A stretch of 64,000 nt of DNA from assembly GCA_905182995.1 (NCBI GenBank), contig CAJJDP010000035.1, positions 138,681 through 202,680 of the forward strand. The letters run 5' to 3'. This stretch comes from Paramecium octaurelia (Eukaryota; Ciliophora; Oligohymenophorea; Peniculida; Parameciidae). Both the position numbers and the translations under genes were made by a program. The notes beneath the pieces were generated by a model. That model was not told where the DNA came from and searched no databases. It saw only the letters and a list, made by a program, of their open reading frames with translations. The first letter of the stretch is position 1. Each line of letters starts with the position of its first letter. Of the stretch, positions 24,275 through 37,765 are shown in pieces.

Positions 24275-26719
24275 ATGATGAATAATAACAATAAGAAACC
24301 CCAGTCTTAGAAAGATGTCAGAGCAAAAGTTGATTCTGGTTTGAATCGCAAAAATGATATCCAACAAAAAAGGGTTCAATCTGCAATCTAAGCTGTATAT
24401 TATAATAATATTCAGGGTGATAAATAAGTTGATTTGAATGGAACATTGTCAGAACAATTAAATAATATAGTGCAAGATTATCTGGTGAGAAGCAGTTGTT
24501 TCAAAACGCTGGAGTAATTTAAGGTAGAATCTCAATTTGCAACAGAACAAAGCAATGAGACAGAATACATAATCTTAAGTCACTTTGACAGAGGAGAGAG
24601 AGATAAGTTTCTGGAATCATGGAGTCGATACATTCCGAATCAATAGAGACAATATCAAGACTTTTGGAAGCTCGAGTTTTATATTCAAATTTATTTTCTT
24701 ATCTACCCTATTCATCCTGTGTTTATGAAGAAAGGAGTGATAGACAAGAATTCAATTAATCAATTTAAACAATATCTCGATAGCAAAGGAGGAGACTTGT
24801 CAAAGACTAACGAAGTCTTGCCCTTTTATGCATTGCCATATGTCAAAAACCCTGAATTGCATCAAACATTCTAGCATCTTTTCACTCACGAATGGATTGC
24901 TGATTTGAGGTAAAGACTAAAGGAGTTCCTCCAATCAATTTTTGGCTATGAATAAACTGGTAGTCTATTAAAAAGATTGTTTCTGTCCAAGGAAGGATCT
25001 TCAAATGGCCAATAACAAGAGTTCCAGAAAAAGATGACCGACAATATCAGATCATTGCAATAAGAAAATAATGAATTGAGAAAAAAGAATAATTAATAAG
25101 CCTAAGCATTACAAGATATAAATTAAACAGCATAATAAAATCTATTTGAGGCTTAGAGAAAATGGTTTCAATTCACAGGAGATATGTTGAAAATGGAGAA
25201 GGAAATGATCAAATATATTGAAACTAACAAGAAAAATCCAGATTAATTGTAACAATTTAAAAAGAAAATTGGGTAATGTGATCAATTCTTAAGTCAGAAT
25301 TTAGATGAACTAATGAATAAATCATAGGATATCTCTCTATTTGATAAGGTCACTTAACCTGATCATGATCTCTCAGATTTAACTAATTAATAATGTATTT
25401 TTAAATTTAAAGAATAGAAATGATGCCTATTCAATAATCAATTGAAGAGTATATTCCCTTAAATTATGAAAAGGTTATTTAATTATTTACCAAGAATAGT
25501 AATCCAGTGTTAGTTGCAACAGTTCTCTAGGCTTTACGATGGAGAATAACAAGAGCAAGAAGTGCTTTAGAAAGAAGGTCAGTAGTTGTTGCATATTAAA
25601 CTCATGATCTAATTGGAGCTCATCAGAGAAATATTGCCTTGGCATAATATTTGATAATGAAATCTGGATAAATAATATAATGCTAGGCTTTGAAATTGAT
25701 GAATGCTTTGGCATCTGATTATGATGGAAGAACTTACTTGACCAGCAATCCATAGTTAATTAAGCTTTTGATTGAATCAATAAAAAAGGATTAAACTGAT
25801 TCAATCAAGAGAAAGAATGCAATTGGAACTTTATAAAAGTTGTCACTCAGAAAGTAATGTCAAATTTGGATGCTTGATAATGACATTATTTAAGTTGCCT
25901 TGAACATTCTTAAAAGAGTATTAAATCATAATTTAATTATAGGAAAAATTTAATTTGAGTGAATACACTTACGAATATATCACTGCTTTGATAATGAATT
26001 TGTCATTGAGTTCAAGAGGCCGAGATTCCTTATCAATTAACAAAGAATTGGCATTTGAAGTGCTATTTGAATTAATTGAATATCCTAATGATCAGATCAG
26101 AACTTTCACCAATGGAACATTCTACTCTATGTTTAGTAGAAGAGATCTAAGAGAATATGCTTATGAATTAAATATACCATAAGAGTTACCTAAATTACTG
26201 TCAATTAGTGATGATAGATTCAAGAAACAAATACAATACATGATAGAATAGTTGGAAAGCAATGATGATGATTACGATCAATCGTAATTGGAGGAAGATA
26301 ATGATGTTGATGATTTAGAAGATGATGAAGAATGTCCAGTTGATGATGACGATGAGGATGACTTATAGAACAATGATATGATTGTAGGTGAAGAATTATT
26401 AAGAAATGAATTTGCTTTGGATAATGAATAAGCAGAACAGCAAAGATAGTTGATGGAATCAATAATGCAGAAAGAATCATAATAGAGAAGCGCTTATTAG
26501 GAATAATTAAGAGAGTCCTAATTGGACAAAATGCCTATTGGACGTAATTAGCACATATTATTATTAGAAGGACCATTCATGGCTGACAGTCTACTCCAAA
26601 ATGTGAATATCAAAAATAAAGTTACAAATGGCAATCCAAAAAATCCACAGTAATCAGCTTAAGCATTTGCATCCAGACCAAAGCTTTCAAGTACTCCTCC
26701 CATTTAATAAAATTATTGA
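24275..26719 (+). CDS. ARMC9: ARMC9 (LisH domain, armadillo-repeat protein of basal bodies)
   Basis: 798 residues, two introns (25395-25417, 25918-25942). A LisH motif lies at ~52-80 (LSEQLNNIVQDYLVRSSCFK...). A coiled coil follows at ~265-380, then the armadillo-type block typical of ARMC9 (NPVLVATVLQALRWRITRAR, IALAQYLIMKSGQIIQCQAL, LIMNLSLSSRGRDSL), an acidic stretch and a disordered tail. Domain order and length match ARMC9, a conserved basal-body/cilium protein (Joubert syndrome gene in humans) that regulates cilia. In a ciliate it is expected at basal bodies. Two TGAs would truncate the protein if either intron were kept. Confidence 0.85.
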
Positions 26720-27059
26720 TTGATTTATCAAATACTATAAATCTTAAATTACAAATTTTTATTAATCATAATAATTAATACTTCAGCTAATGATAATGCT
26801 TTAGTTTCTTCCAAAAATTCAAACTTATAAGGTATTTTACGATCAACATATAAGAGATCCCTGACAAACGTCCAAATTTTCTTTTAAATATAATTTCATT
26901 TAAAAAATTGAAAAGATTCGATATGAAATCATAAGATGATAAAGTTCAAAATTTAAGAAAATTAAAACAACAACCAAATCGTATAGTCTATATGGGAAAT
27001 AATATGTTTGTATAAATATAAGCCTAACTTTTTATTTTAGAAAAAATTATGGATAATAT
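26720..27059. other. Intergenic region between convergent genes
   Basis: 340 bases between convergent ARMC9 and polymerase kappa genes. AT-rich; nothing recognised. Confidence 0.55.
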
Positions 27060-28858
27060 TCACTTCTTAAAAAAGTTGATACTCTTTTGGGCTTTACTTT
27101 CTATTTTGGATGAAATCTTTTTTTTTAAACCTTTCTCATTTCTATTTGACTCATCAGATTATTCCACTATTACATTTTATGTATTTATGCATCTATCTAT
27201 ATGCTTATTCAAAACAGTGTTATTTCCTTTGCAATCGATTTCATTATTACAAATTGGACAACGAAACGATTTCGGCTAAGCCTATTATTTTTGTTAGAAT
27301 GATTATTATTGGGCTTGTTATTAGTGGCCTTTACTATTCACTCCTGATAATATCTAATTACTAATGTTGCTATCCTCATCCTCACTTACTATTTCAGGTT
27401 TAGGTTGTTCTGGTTATTAGAGTTGAACTTTATTGATAGAATCACCATCCTCAGATATCTAATGAGACTTTGAACCCAAATTGGATGCAATCTAATTTTC
27501 TAAACAATTAGATTTATCAAGTTGTTTTTTGAAATATGTAGAAATTGATTATTTTTGCATTTACTTTTCATTAGCCAATTAGCCCATCTTTAATCCTAGT
27601 AATCTTATAGGTTCGTCTAATTACATAATCTTGAGTAATTATTTGCCATATATTGCAATTTGTTTAGCTTGATTTGTGTATTAATTGAGTTGCAAGGATT
27701 TATTTCTTATTTCAAATTTGGATGTTTTGATAATTAAAGTAAGATGATTTCCTACTTTTTCTTCTTATTACATATCTTCTGCAAGTTTTTCAGCAATATA
27801 GTCAACCTTATCTTCAAATTCTTTTTAAGTACTTATATTAGAGAATGTTCTTTGACAACTTATACTCAGTTAATCTTCAAATTCTACATGACAGTTTCTA
27901 GCCACTCCCCAACAAGAATAAAATATGTATTCGAATGTTTTAGGAGTAAAGATTATATAGAGTTCATCAGCTCTGTCTCTGACATCTTTGCAAGTATTAA
28001 AGTTCAAGCCACTTAAAATCTACTCAGTGATATTCCCAATTCCAGGGATCTTCCTTACAGGTAATTTTTCTAGGAAACTAAGAACTGCAGTGGGACTTTA
28101 TTCAACCACATGTAATCCATTGGGTTTATTAATTTCAGAGGCGAGTTTAGCAATCATTTTATTGGGACCTACTCCACAACTGGCAGTGAGTTGTGTTGCT
28201 AAAAATATGTCTTTTCTGATGTTTTCGCAGAGTATTGCTGGATCTACTTAGGAATTGTTTACATATTCTGTGAGATCTAAGTTAGCCTCATCTAATCCCA
28301 TAGATTCTAGATTATCATCATACTTTTTGAGGATAGTCATAAATATCTACAGTAATTTGATTCAAATACATTTGAAACACTTTTGTACTTTTCGAAGTGA
28401 CAAGGAATAAAGATGATATCAGGACATAGTTTTTTAGCAACAAAACCAGGCATAGCAGATCTAACACCATATTTTCTAGCCACATAATTTGCAGTGGATA
28501 TAATGCTTTAACCAACAGCAACTGGTTTATCTTTGAGTTCTGGTTTATCTAATAGTTCACAAGCTACATAAAACATATCCATATCAAAATGCGCCCAAAT
28601 TCTATCCGTGTTAATTTAAAATTCTTTCACTTTATTCTAAATAATTTCCTTGGTTTCCTTCTTCCTTTGTTCATTCTTATGATAGTTTTCCAACTCCACC
28701 TACATCTTACTCACTTTTGACAGAACTTATTATCTTTTCTCCTATTATCTTTTATAATATTCAGATCCTCTAGTGGCATCATCAATCACTTATTTAATTT
28801 AATCAGCTCCTTCTACGCCTGCCTTATTGCCATAGAAATGAAAGATGGGTTCGTTCAT
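27060..28858 (-). CDS. POLK: DNA polymerase kappa (Y-family translesion polymerase)
   Basis: 591 residues, one 23-nt intron (28347-28369). After a ~95-residue kappa-type N-clasp the catalytic motif [11 protein letters not shown] appears, then [16 protein letters not shown] (fingers), GLDEANLD (second catalytic acidic pair), [15 protein letters not shown] and the helix-hairpin-helix [12 protein letters not shown] little-finger domain follows. The tail carries two PCNA-interaction-like segments (QSISTYFKK and the C-terminal QKSINFFKK) and one UBZ-type zinc finger (CPICNNEI ... NKHIDRC). This is the full set for ubiquitin/PCNA-guided bypass of bulky lesions. Other Y-family members (eta, iota) lack this N-clasp. 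Confidence 0.9.
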
Positions 28859-28883
28859 AATAAATAAATATATTCATTATTAT

Positions 28884-30386
28884 TCAATATTCTGTTTTTA
28901 CAATTTTAGATGAAATCCCATACCAATCAGGGATTAATTGCATTCTTTCTTATTACGTCATTTTATAAATCTCTTCTAAAAGAGGATTATCGAAATAAAT
29001 ACCATTTGAGAAATTGAAGAGTTCAGGTATGGCAATCTTCATCTAGCTTTAAAGACTCTTTAATTAATCGATGTCTCTGAGTTCATCAAAATAAGGATGA
29101 GTTAATGATTTAAATGGAGTGAGTCTAGTCTTTGGACAATAAGTGAGTAATTTTGAGACTAGATCAATTGCCTTAGTATCTTTTGTTTTAAGAACCTTAA
29201 TTAAATAAAAGAATATACTTTTTTCCAATCTCTCTGTTTTATCTTAGCAAATTAATTAGATTGAATATCATAGTTTTTATTCATGCTTAGTATTTGATCA
29301 CTTGTTGGTGTTCCAAGTACTTTGACAATCTCAACCATTTAATCAACAGCCGAATCTCCCAAAAACAATGGCTCTCCATTGATAAGTTCTGCTATGACAC
29401 AGCCTACAGACCAAACATCAATTTGGGTGTCATAATCTGTTGCACCAAATATCAATTCAGGAGCTCTGTAGCATCTGGAACAAATGTATGCTATGTTAGG
29501 TTCTCCTTTAACTAGTTTTTTGGCACTCCCAAAATCACATAACTATAATTTATTGGATTCTGGATTAACTAAAACATTATGGGGTTTGATATCTCGATGA
29601 CATATTCCCAATAATGAAATGTATCTAAGAATATATATAAGGGAGTACGCAATCGATCTTAATAATTAGTAACTAAAGAGTTTGACTAGGATATCAGGCA
29701 TTCTTTTGAAGTCCTTGATGTATGATTTGTTGAACGAGTAAAGTGTGTCAGGGAAGTACTCCATAACTACGTTGAGGTAGTTTTCATCTTTGCTTTCAGC
29801 AGGAGTGTAGAAGGCATGCTTCATTTTGAGTACATTGACATGATCTAATTCTTATAGGATCTATAATTCCCTGTTTTTGTATCTACGATCTTGAAGAACC
29901 TTCTTGATGGCCACAATTTCGCCAGTCTCATTCACTTTAGCCTTTTATTGAAAATTGGTATACTTTGTGTACAACTCCAAATGAGCCACTTCCAACAACT
30001 TTGAGGTTTATGTAGGTGAAATTGGAGTAATCATATCTTTCAGTGGATGCTGGCATCAATACTGATTTAGTGCTGTTCTTTTCAATGGAGAGTGGTTTGC
30101 GTCCTTATTTTTTGATTGTCGATTGTTATATTTATTTTAATTGATTCTCAAATTTACCAATGTAGATGGATGGAGTAGTTTCATCCTTATTTTTCCTGAA
30201 GGATGATTTGACTATTTGATTCATCTTCAAATGACCTTTTAAATTTGTGATGTCCTGCATTGTTTTCATCTCCTAATCCACATCTTCAATTTCTGTGACC
30301 ACTCTCCGATTTATGTCTTCCTACTTTTATTGATTTAGAGACCCTACTTAATTCTTCATTTGCTGATTCAACATCTTCTGAAACAT
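28884..30386 (-). CDS. GSK3: GSK3/shaggy-family protein kinase with N-terminal extension
   Basis: 477 residues, three introns (29196-29218, 29625-29648, 29942-29963). The first ~130 residues are coiled-coil-like and unrelated to animal GSK3. Kinase: [13 protein letters not shown] (glycine loop), [17 protein letters not shown] (Lys and Glu, with the Arg of the primed-phosphate pocket), [45 protein letters not shown] (the regulatory Tyr of the activation loop is kept; SRYYR is SRCYR) and [18 protein letters not shown]. The Ser9-type autoinhibition site is absent. The family phosphorylates primed substrates in signalling and cilia. The 24-nt intron is a stopless multiple of three; kept, it would add eight residues before the HRD motif. 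Confidence 0.92.
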
Positions 30387-30522
30387 CCCCTTTTAACGTA
30401 ATTTTTAATTATATATAAATTAATCAACAGACTATTATTAGATTATTTTATCTCTTTTTCACTTATACTTAAAAGGGATCTTCACTATGTAATAATAATA
30501 TATATTATATATATAGATAGAT

Positions 30523-30937
30523 TCAGTTCCATTTAATTCTTTTTATGTAATGTCTCTCTATAATTATCTTCCCCTCCTTGTATTTCTCCGATTCTCGATG
30601 TGCCTTGATCTAAATGACAATTAATTCAATCATCAATACATATTTCCACCCAATCACCTAGTTACAACCATTGCAAATCAGATCTTGCACTGTATGTTTT
30701 CCAGTCATCAAATCCTTGTCCTCAGGAGCTCCAACATGATAATTGATACTTTATTATTCAAATAAAGTACCCCTTCTAAAACAAGAATGCCTAACCAGTT
30801 CCACCTCTGAAATTCTAGAATTCATTTTTTAATCTTACCTTCGATATTCTACTCTGGTAATTTGATAAATGTATATGGCATTTTGTGCATACATAAATTC
30901 GATTTCCATCCAAATACTCCAGAATTATTTTACCCAT
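30523..30937 (-). CDS. Yippee-like zinc-binding protein
   Basis: 112 residues, three introns (30610-30639, 30749-30770, 30815-30838). The Yippee fold is complete: VCTKCHIHLSNY (first CxxC), FRGGTGQAFLF, MTGKHTVQDLICNGC (second CxxC) and VIGWKYIKAHRESEKYKEGKIIIE. Yippee proteins are small conserved zinc proteins; some are adaptors of the GID E3 ligase or act near mitotic structures. Two introns (24 and 30 nt) are multiples of three without TGA, so unspliced messages stay in frame. Confidence 0.92.
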
Positions 30938-30992
30938 CTTTAAACCTGCGATTTAAGTTCTTGATTATATTATAAAATTTATCAATTAAATT

Positions 30993-33482
30993 ATGGACAA
31001 CTAATACTAAATAGCCAAAAATCTGCTACAGTCCATCATCATTATCAAACAACAAGATTCCAATCTAGACTCTGCCTATTCATCCATTTTACTTGCCCTT
31101 TAATCATAATTGCCCTTAAAGCAAGAACACTATACATCTATCCTCATGGAAATTACCAAAAAATTGACCAAACAAATTGAACAGTATGATGAATATTACA
31201 CTTCTCAAATGCTCAAAATCCTGTAAAATATCCCCAAACAATAATACATCGATCAATTACAATGCACCATCTCGATCTTGAGCACCTTAATCAATTTATT
31301 AGCTAAGGTCAATCAAACTTTTATTCCTGACATTTTCCAATTAGTTTCACTCCTTATTGAAAATCAAAAAGCCCTCCAAATAGCATATCCTCAATTATTC
31401 ATCAAAATCTTGGCATGTCTATTGAAATATAGCAGAGGAGTAATCCAAGAGAATGGACTGCTGCTTTTTGAGAAAATCCTATCCTTTATAGTTTCCAATA
31501 CTCAAAGCCAATATCAACAGTTGAACTTTAATGTTGCTTCCTTAAAGTATGAAGAAAACCAAAATTATATAGTACAATCAAAAGTGAACGAAGAATTGCA
31601 AAATTTTTGTCTCTTCATCACTCATTTACCTACACCCAAACTCAATAAATGCTACTCTTAATTGATCTCTAAGATTTTCTAATATCCAAATGGCGGATAA
31701 TACTTTCATATTCCCACTCAAATATCGTTGATTAACCTATACTTTAGATTTAATGAGGGTCAAAATATTCAAGAATTTTCAAAGCTTATAATTTAGATGA
31801 ACTAATCATAACAATTGCGAATCTACAATGAATTAGAGGAAGACTTAGAATTCGAATTAAAACGATTCCATTCTTTGCAAAATGAAGTAGACACATCATA
31901 AACTATTGCAATAATCAGAAAAATTAAATGGTTGATTTACATCATTGTTGAATTCTAGAAGAAACAACAAAATTAATTATAATATGTCTAAATTAGTGAA
32001 AAAATTATTAAGTATTTGCTTTTAGGATTGTAATATAAGTGGAATCAAATTGTAGTATCAGTCGATTAGTAGATTACAACTCTTAATTCAAATCTAAATT
32101 TATCAATCAAGAACACTATCAACAAACTGAATCTTGAGTTAATGCCTATTCTTAATAATGAATAAAGTATCTTAAATGAGATAATCAGTCTTCTCAATAA
32201 TTTAAACGAAAATGAAATAATCAATGCATATTTAGAAAATAAATTGGAAAAACAACTGAATAAATTAATCTAAACTATAATTGTTGATGACTCATAAATT
32301 ATCAAAATCTAAATCACTTAGATACTATATACATCATCCATTCTATTTATTCTAAACAATGTATCCTCTACTTGCAAACATGATTCATATTATTTCAAAA
32401 ATTTGATAAAGTAGTTCAGCATGCTCATTTTCAATTAAAATGCTCCATACAACACTATATTTTAATCTTAGTTAATTATATACAGTAATCTAATTTACCA
32501 AGGAATCGATGAGAAGGAAGATCAATTTCTTTAAGTCTTATATTTAGATTATTTGATGTGTTAGAACAGCTAATCTACAGTCTTGATTACAGAAATAAGT
32601 TAGAACTATGTCAAACAATTTAACATATATGATCACATTGCTTCAATTCTCTATAGGAACATTCAAAAGATTTAAGAGTCCAATCTCTAAGTTGATTAAG
32701 GCAATTCCTTACAGACTATTTTGCATATCTACTCTAAATTCGATGGATATAATTAAGGCTTAGACATCATATACTAAGTCTTGAAGACTATATATTAAAT
32801 CTATGATAAGTACTACTTGAAATCTGATATTTTGTTCACCCAAAAGTATCTACAGTTTCTGATTCTATTTTTCAAACAGTGGATTAATCCTTCATTGAAT
32901 AATAATATCGTTACAACATTAAGACAGATAGCATTGTCATTAACATAGTTTTTCCATCATTCTTAAGTTCACTTTCAAGCATTTCAATGCTTTTACTATA
33001 GCATACCAATCCTAGCCAAACAGGAATTACAGGAATGCAACCCTAAGTCTATATTTGGAATGAATGATGATCCCAATGTAAAGGTTGTAGATACCTTAGG
33101 TACTATATTTTTTGAGCAAAGAAAATCTTTTGAATTCATTTTAACCCAAGACAATTAGATCTCAAAATTATATATTTGGATGATCATAAAAGAATTATTT
33201 GTATATGACAGTTGTTCAGGGTTCTTTTAATTAAAAAGCATTTAGTAGTTTTTAAAACAATACCTAGTATTTGAATAGGAGGAGAATTCTAATTCAATAA
33301 AGATTTATGAATAGATACTCTAATTTCTAATACTTTATTGCAATAAGCATGAATAAAATCCCAATTTAATAGATCTGTTAAAATAGGTCGAATTTTTCAT
33401 TAAAAAATGTGCAAGGTTTGAAGCAAATTAACTAAAAGAGTATTGCAATTATCTAAATTAAAAATTGTCACTAATAAAATGA
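30993..33482 (+). CDS. Long all-helical (solenoid-like) protein, unrecognised
   Basis: One uninterrupted 829-codon frame under the ciliate code, no introns. The protein is built almost only of amphipathic helices (e.g. TISILSTLINLLAKVNQ, YPQLFIKILACLLKYSR, WLIYIIVEFQKK) and looks like a HEAT/ARM-type solenoid, but no family signature was recognised. There is no signal peptide or convincing membrane segment. The start is the first ATG, 55 bp from the divergent Yippee-like start, so the two share a promoter. A karyopherin- or TTI/TELO2-like scaffold is possible but unsupported. Confidence 0.75.
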
Positions 33483-34577
33483 TTCTTGTTTAGTATATTT
33501 AGTAAATTAATTTATATTATATGATTGTATCCATAAATTTAATAGAGGAGACATATTTTTAAGTCTTTTGTGTAATATATATTTAAATTAGTTCAAATTA
33601 TTGATTTTATCTTTATTATTTAAATAATATTTAATAAATTATCAAAAATATATTCGATTTTTAAAAAAATGAATTAGTGAATTAATCTTCATTTTTTCTT
33701 TACTTAATTAATTAAATTCTATTCTTCATCAAATTCCAAAACTTATGAAGTACTTGAAGGGTGAAGTTGCCTTTTTTACAATTGAAAAAAAATTTCAATG
33801 ATTTTATATTAATAACCCTTCATATACATAATTGTTATTATAAAGTTCTGCTTCTGATTATGGAGAAAGGGCATTCGAGAACTAGGTATTTGATTACTAT
33901 TCAGATGGATAAATAATTCTGCTACACGTAGATTTAATGATGATTATTCCATTTTCATTCAAGTATAATGTAAGTAATTCTTGTTACCAGGTTAATATTA
34001 TTTCACATTGAGACAGTTACTAAGGCATTTTAGTTTTATTTGTGCTTATATAATAACCAGAACTAAGACCTTATGATTACTTATGCATTTGGTATATTAT
34101 TATAAATCGATTGAGTTTAACTATATATCTTAGGAGAATGGATGCAAATTTAAAGAATGAGTTCAATAAACTTCTAATACAAAGAATATATAAAATCAAA
34201 ATATCTAGTGTTTTTCACATTCCTGTAGTGATTTATGTGCTTCTTCTTTTCATGATATTGCTTTTTGAGGCAGGTACAAGTATCGGAACTTATACAATCT
34301 TGCCAAGGGTAGGATTATAAACTTCTATACTTTTTTTTGCATCAGGTGTTACTAAACAATATGAAAAAAGAGATACTACAAGTATTTGCATTTGTCGAGT
34401 AACGCTTGCTTATTGTTTCGAATTTTCTCTGTTTTTATAATGAACATCCCATTTTATTTAAGTTTTTAATTAATTTATATAAGCATTAAGTAAATAAGTA
34501 ATAATAATTATAAGCCCATTAAAATCAATCTCAGTACTTAATTCAGTACGCATTTTAAAAACATAAATAGATTACAA
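33483..34577. other. Long AT-rich region, possible gene remnant inside
   Basis: The longest apparent gene-free gap (1,095 bp) in the first half. Between ~33860 and 34443 there are short coding-like blocks on the plus strand, the best at 34138-34443 (100 residues starting MDANLKNEFNK, with a hydrophobic VVIYVLLLFMILLF segment). No start/intron arrangement joins the blocks cleanly. It may be a decayed membrane-protein gene or chance. Confidence 0.4.
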
Positions 34578-35997
34578 TCACTATTCTTCATCATTATCTG
34601 CTGGATACTGCTCTTCTTCATTAGATTCTTCTTCACTTTGTTATTCCTAATTTTATTATTCTTAATTTTAATCATGTTATTCATCCTAATCTTGTTAAGG
34701 AGGTTAATTATCATCCTCATAATTATCTTCATAAGAAGCTTCTTGTTCATAATTATCTTTTTATTGATTTTCTTTATTTTCTTCTTTTTCTTCATTATGA
34801 TTCTCTTATGGAGGAAATTTACTATCAGATTTTTAGAGTTTTTATTAATCCAAATTGTCATTACAATTACGTGAATCTTTCCTTTGAGCATCCAACTTAG
34901 TATTTTGATCTTAAACAGATTGAAATTTATTTTTTAGAGTTTAACTAGTTTCAGTATCGAATTTAGATGAATTTTGTTTGGTATGAGTTCTGTCTGATAT
35001 TTGGGTATGGAAATGAGTTTAGTTTGTTTTCTGGTTTAACCTTTCAGTCGTTTATTATTGATCTTTGAAAGAAGGTTTCAATAATTTTGATAGTAGGTTT
35101 AACTTATCTACATCCCTATCTCAAATAGAAGAGCATACTTTTGATTTAAAATGGATGGTATCTAAGCATAAGGACTAGTCATAATGGCTTTTTTGATCTT
35201 AGTTTAATCAAATGGTTGTTTTATAAAACCTTGATTTGTTGCCGAATTTCCGTAATCTCTTATGGATATCTTCTATGCTAAATCAAGGTCATCTTTAAAA
35301 GCCTAGAATTTTAATTAGGAGAATGACAATTTTCTATTTTCTAATGATTAATACATACTTTAATAACGATTATTCTTCCTGGATTTTTAATTAATACTCT
35401 TATTATTATAAATCGAATTTAACTGAAAGTTCTGCTTTCTTCTTTATTTGGCAATTTCTAACATTTTCAATTTTTTCAATTCTTTTCAAATCTAATTTTT
35501 ATTTCATTCTGAACTTCTATTCTTAAATCTATGTTAATATAATTGATATAATTTAACCTTTTAGAACTGCTACTATTTAAGTTAAAGTTCTTCATTCTAA
35601 CTATGTTGATATTGCAATTAATAGAGCATTGATCGTTCTTTCATTACTTCTTATTCAAGTCGCTTCTCTTCATCCAAGTCTCTTTTTCTTCTAAATGAAT
35701 CTTCCTCATGAAGATGTTTCAATAACTTAATTTTACTGTTTCTGTTTTGTTATTCATAATTCAGATTCTCTAATCTTCTACTATACTAGATGGATAATGT
35801 ACAGATAATACATCAGATTAATCTTTGGATGTTTTTTATTTAGTTTCCAAGATTTTATTGACTTTGAATTCGATGATGTGATTATTTGATTCTTGCAATT
35901 ATAATTATTATTTTAATTAGGAAATCCTGGAATCTATCATCCCTAACTCTTATTATTTCTGCATCAATGATCTTGTCTATTATGATATAGATTTCAT
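34578..35997 (-). CDS. Coiled-coil, Gln/Glu/Asn-rich protein
   Basis: About 437 residues. Two introns are secure (35116-35138, 35786-35811); two more are needed to bypass TGA codons and are best placed at 35529-35557 and 35435-35462, both GTT-starting, so that part is tentative. The N-terminal half is a long coiled coil (QQELGMIDSRISQLKQQLQ and onward), the middle is basic and Ser/Asn-rich, and the last ~110 residues are acidic and Gln-rich. No catalytic domain was seen; probably a structural protein of the cortex or cytoskeleton. Confidence 0.6.
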
Positions 35998-36038
35998 TAT
36001 AATTATATATATATATTAATTAATATTATTTTGGTCAA

Positions 36039-37565
36039 TCAATAAAATCTAATTTTCTTGACAACCTTCCCTAGATTGGTGATTTCCATATTATCTCCCT
36101 GTATTTCAGATTCCTGACTCTCAGAACCTTTGGAATCTTCCTCATCCTCATTAAATTACTACTTTAATTCATTATCAGACAAATCAATAGTGATATTTTC
36201 CTATTCAATGAGTTTCTCATAGGCTTCCATGTATTCAAAAATCTTGGCATCTGATAAGTCAGGCTTGACATTTTTAAAAAACAATGGCACTGCATATGAC
36301 CACATCAACATCATGATTTAAAAAAAGGGTTTCCTTTATCCGGATCTTTATTATAGGGTCATCACTTTATTAAAACATAAATTAACATAATAAACAAGAA
36401 ATTGATAGTCAATTGTTTTTAGTAGATCCGAAATCATTTGATCAGGGATCTGATGATATTAGATATCGTCAGCCCTTGACATTTTGAATGACAATTTTCG
36501 TTCACTTACCATAATAATCAATTTCGGATAAGGCTTGATATGTTTATAAACATCAGAATAGAATGTCGTATACCCTTAACACAAATTATCGTAGATATCC
36601 TGCAAAATCTCCTAATTTACATCATGCTATGACAAAGTGGAAATGATCACTTTGCAAACATCCTCCTTGGTTCTAGAATCTACAGATCCTTATTTGAATG
36701 ATTTTTGCACTCTCAGAGTAGCATCGGCAGTTCTGATAGCCAAACCACTTAAAGCCTTGAGAGATTGAAGTATCTCAAACATGAATTCATGTTGCTCTCC
36801 ATAGATATTTATTACATTGCCAGCTTCAGCCCTTTCCTAGAAGTATGCTAAGATGGGCATAACAATCTTCTTTATTACGACTACGAATCTTAAGATTTGA
36901 TGACTGAATACAGTATTTGAGTAATACACCTTTTCCAATTAATCACATGACAACATCTATAAATTGGGAAACCATGTTTTCCTTGTACATTCTAAATATA
37001 ATCCATTATCTTCGATTAGATTAGGCATTCGTCTTACATCAACATATAAATAATTGGGAGCCAATTCATTCAGATTTTGAGCTATCAGCATCCTGATTGG
37101 TAAGTATTGTTCATACACTTTAATAATATCCAAACATAAACATGGTTCATCCTCTATGTATTTCCATTGATCTGGCCATTCCTTTGTCATCAACTCATCT
37201 CTCAAAGTGAAGTACTTTTTCTTAAAGTAAGTCCAAAATTTCATTCTCAATTCATTCCCATCTAATTCATCATAAAACACGTCATAAGCAACTTTGATCC
37301 AAATCTCAATTGACAAACGTCGATTCTATGCAAATTCACATAAACAAATCTTAAAGTCAGGACTTGAGGAATTCATTGTTTCATGTATTATTTTTTTTAT
37401 TTAGCTCTCCTTGAATATTTCCCATTCTTGTAAGATCTGAGTATCATATTACAATCTTTGATCATAGAAGTTGACTTCTGATTATCTCAATTGCGAAATC
37501 AATTGTTTTATCTGAAACATTTCATCCTCAAAACAACTGTCCATTGCTTTGGTCATCTGTCTCAT
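36039..37565 (-). CDS. Unrecognised 508-residue protein
   Basis: A single intronless frame of 509 codons. The N-terminus is coiled (MRQMTKAMDSCFEDEMFQIKQ). The rest looks globular and helical with Trp- and Tyr-rich parts (LSIEIWIKVAYDVFYDEL, KYFTLRDELMTKEWPDQWKY) and an acidic C-terminus (NEDEEDSKGSESQESE). No family was recognised. Its start codon is only ~200 bp from the U1 snRNA gene, which runs in the opposite direction. Confidence 0.75.
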
Positions 37566-37765
37566 TTGGAAGAATCTCTATGAATTTTACATTGTTGTTC
37601 TGGAAAATAATAATTAACTCTCAAGTGTTCATATTTAATAACCTAATTATTACAATCCATTTTAGCATAATTTACTTATTCACTTCCTTTATATTTAATT
37701 ATATCAAACCCATAAAATTTCATTTTTATATAAACTATATAAGCCATTTTTTTAGTTTACCAAAT

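Noticed and set aside
34538-34891. A Lys/Ile/Asn-rich minus-strand ORF and its plus-strand Leu/Ile mirror.
   Set aside because: Both are shadows of the acidic Gln/Glu/Asn-rich C-terminus of the coiled-coil gene in the correct frame.
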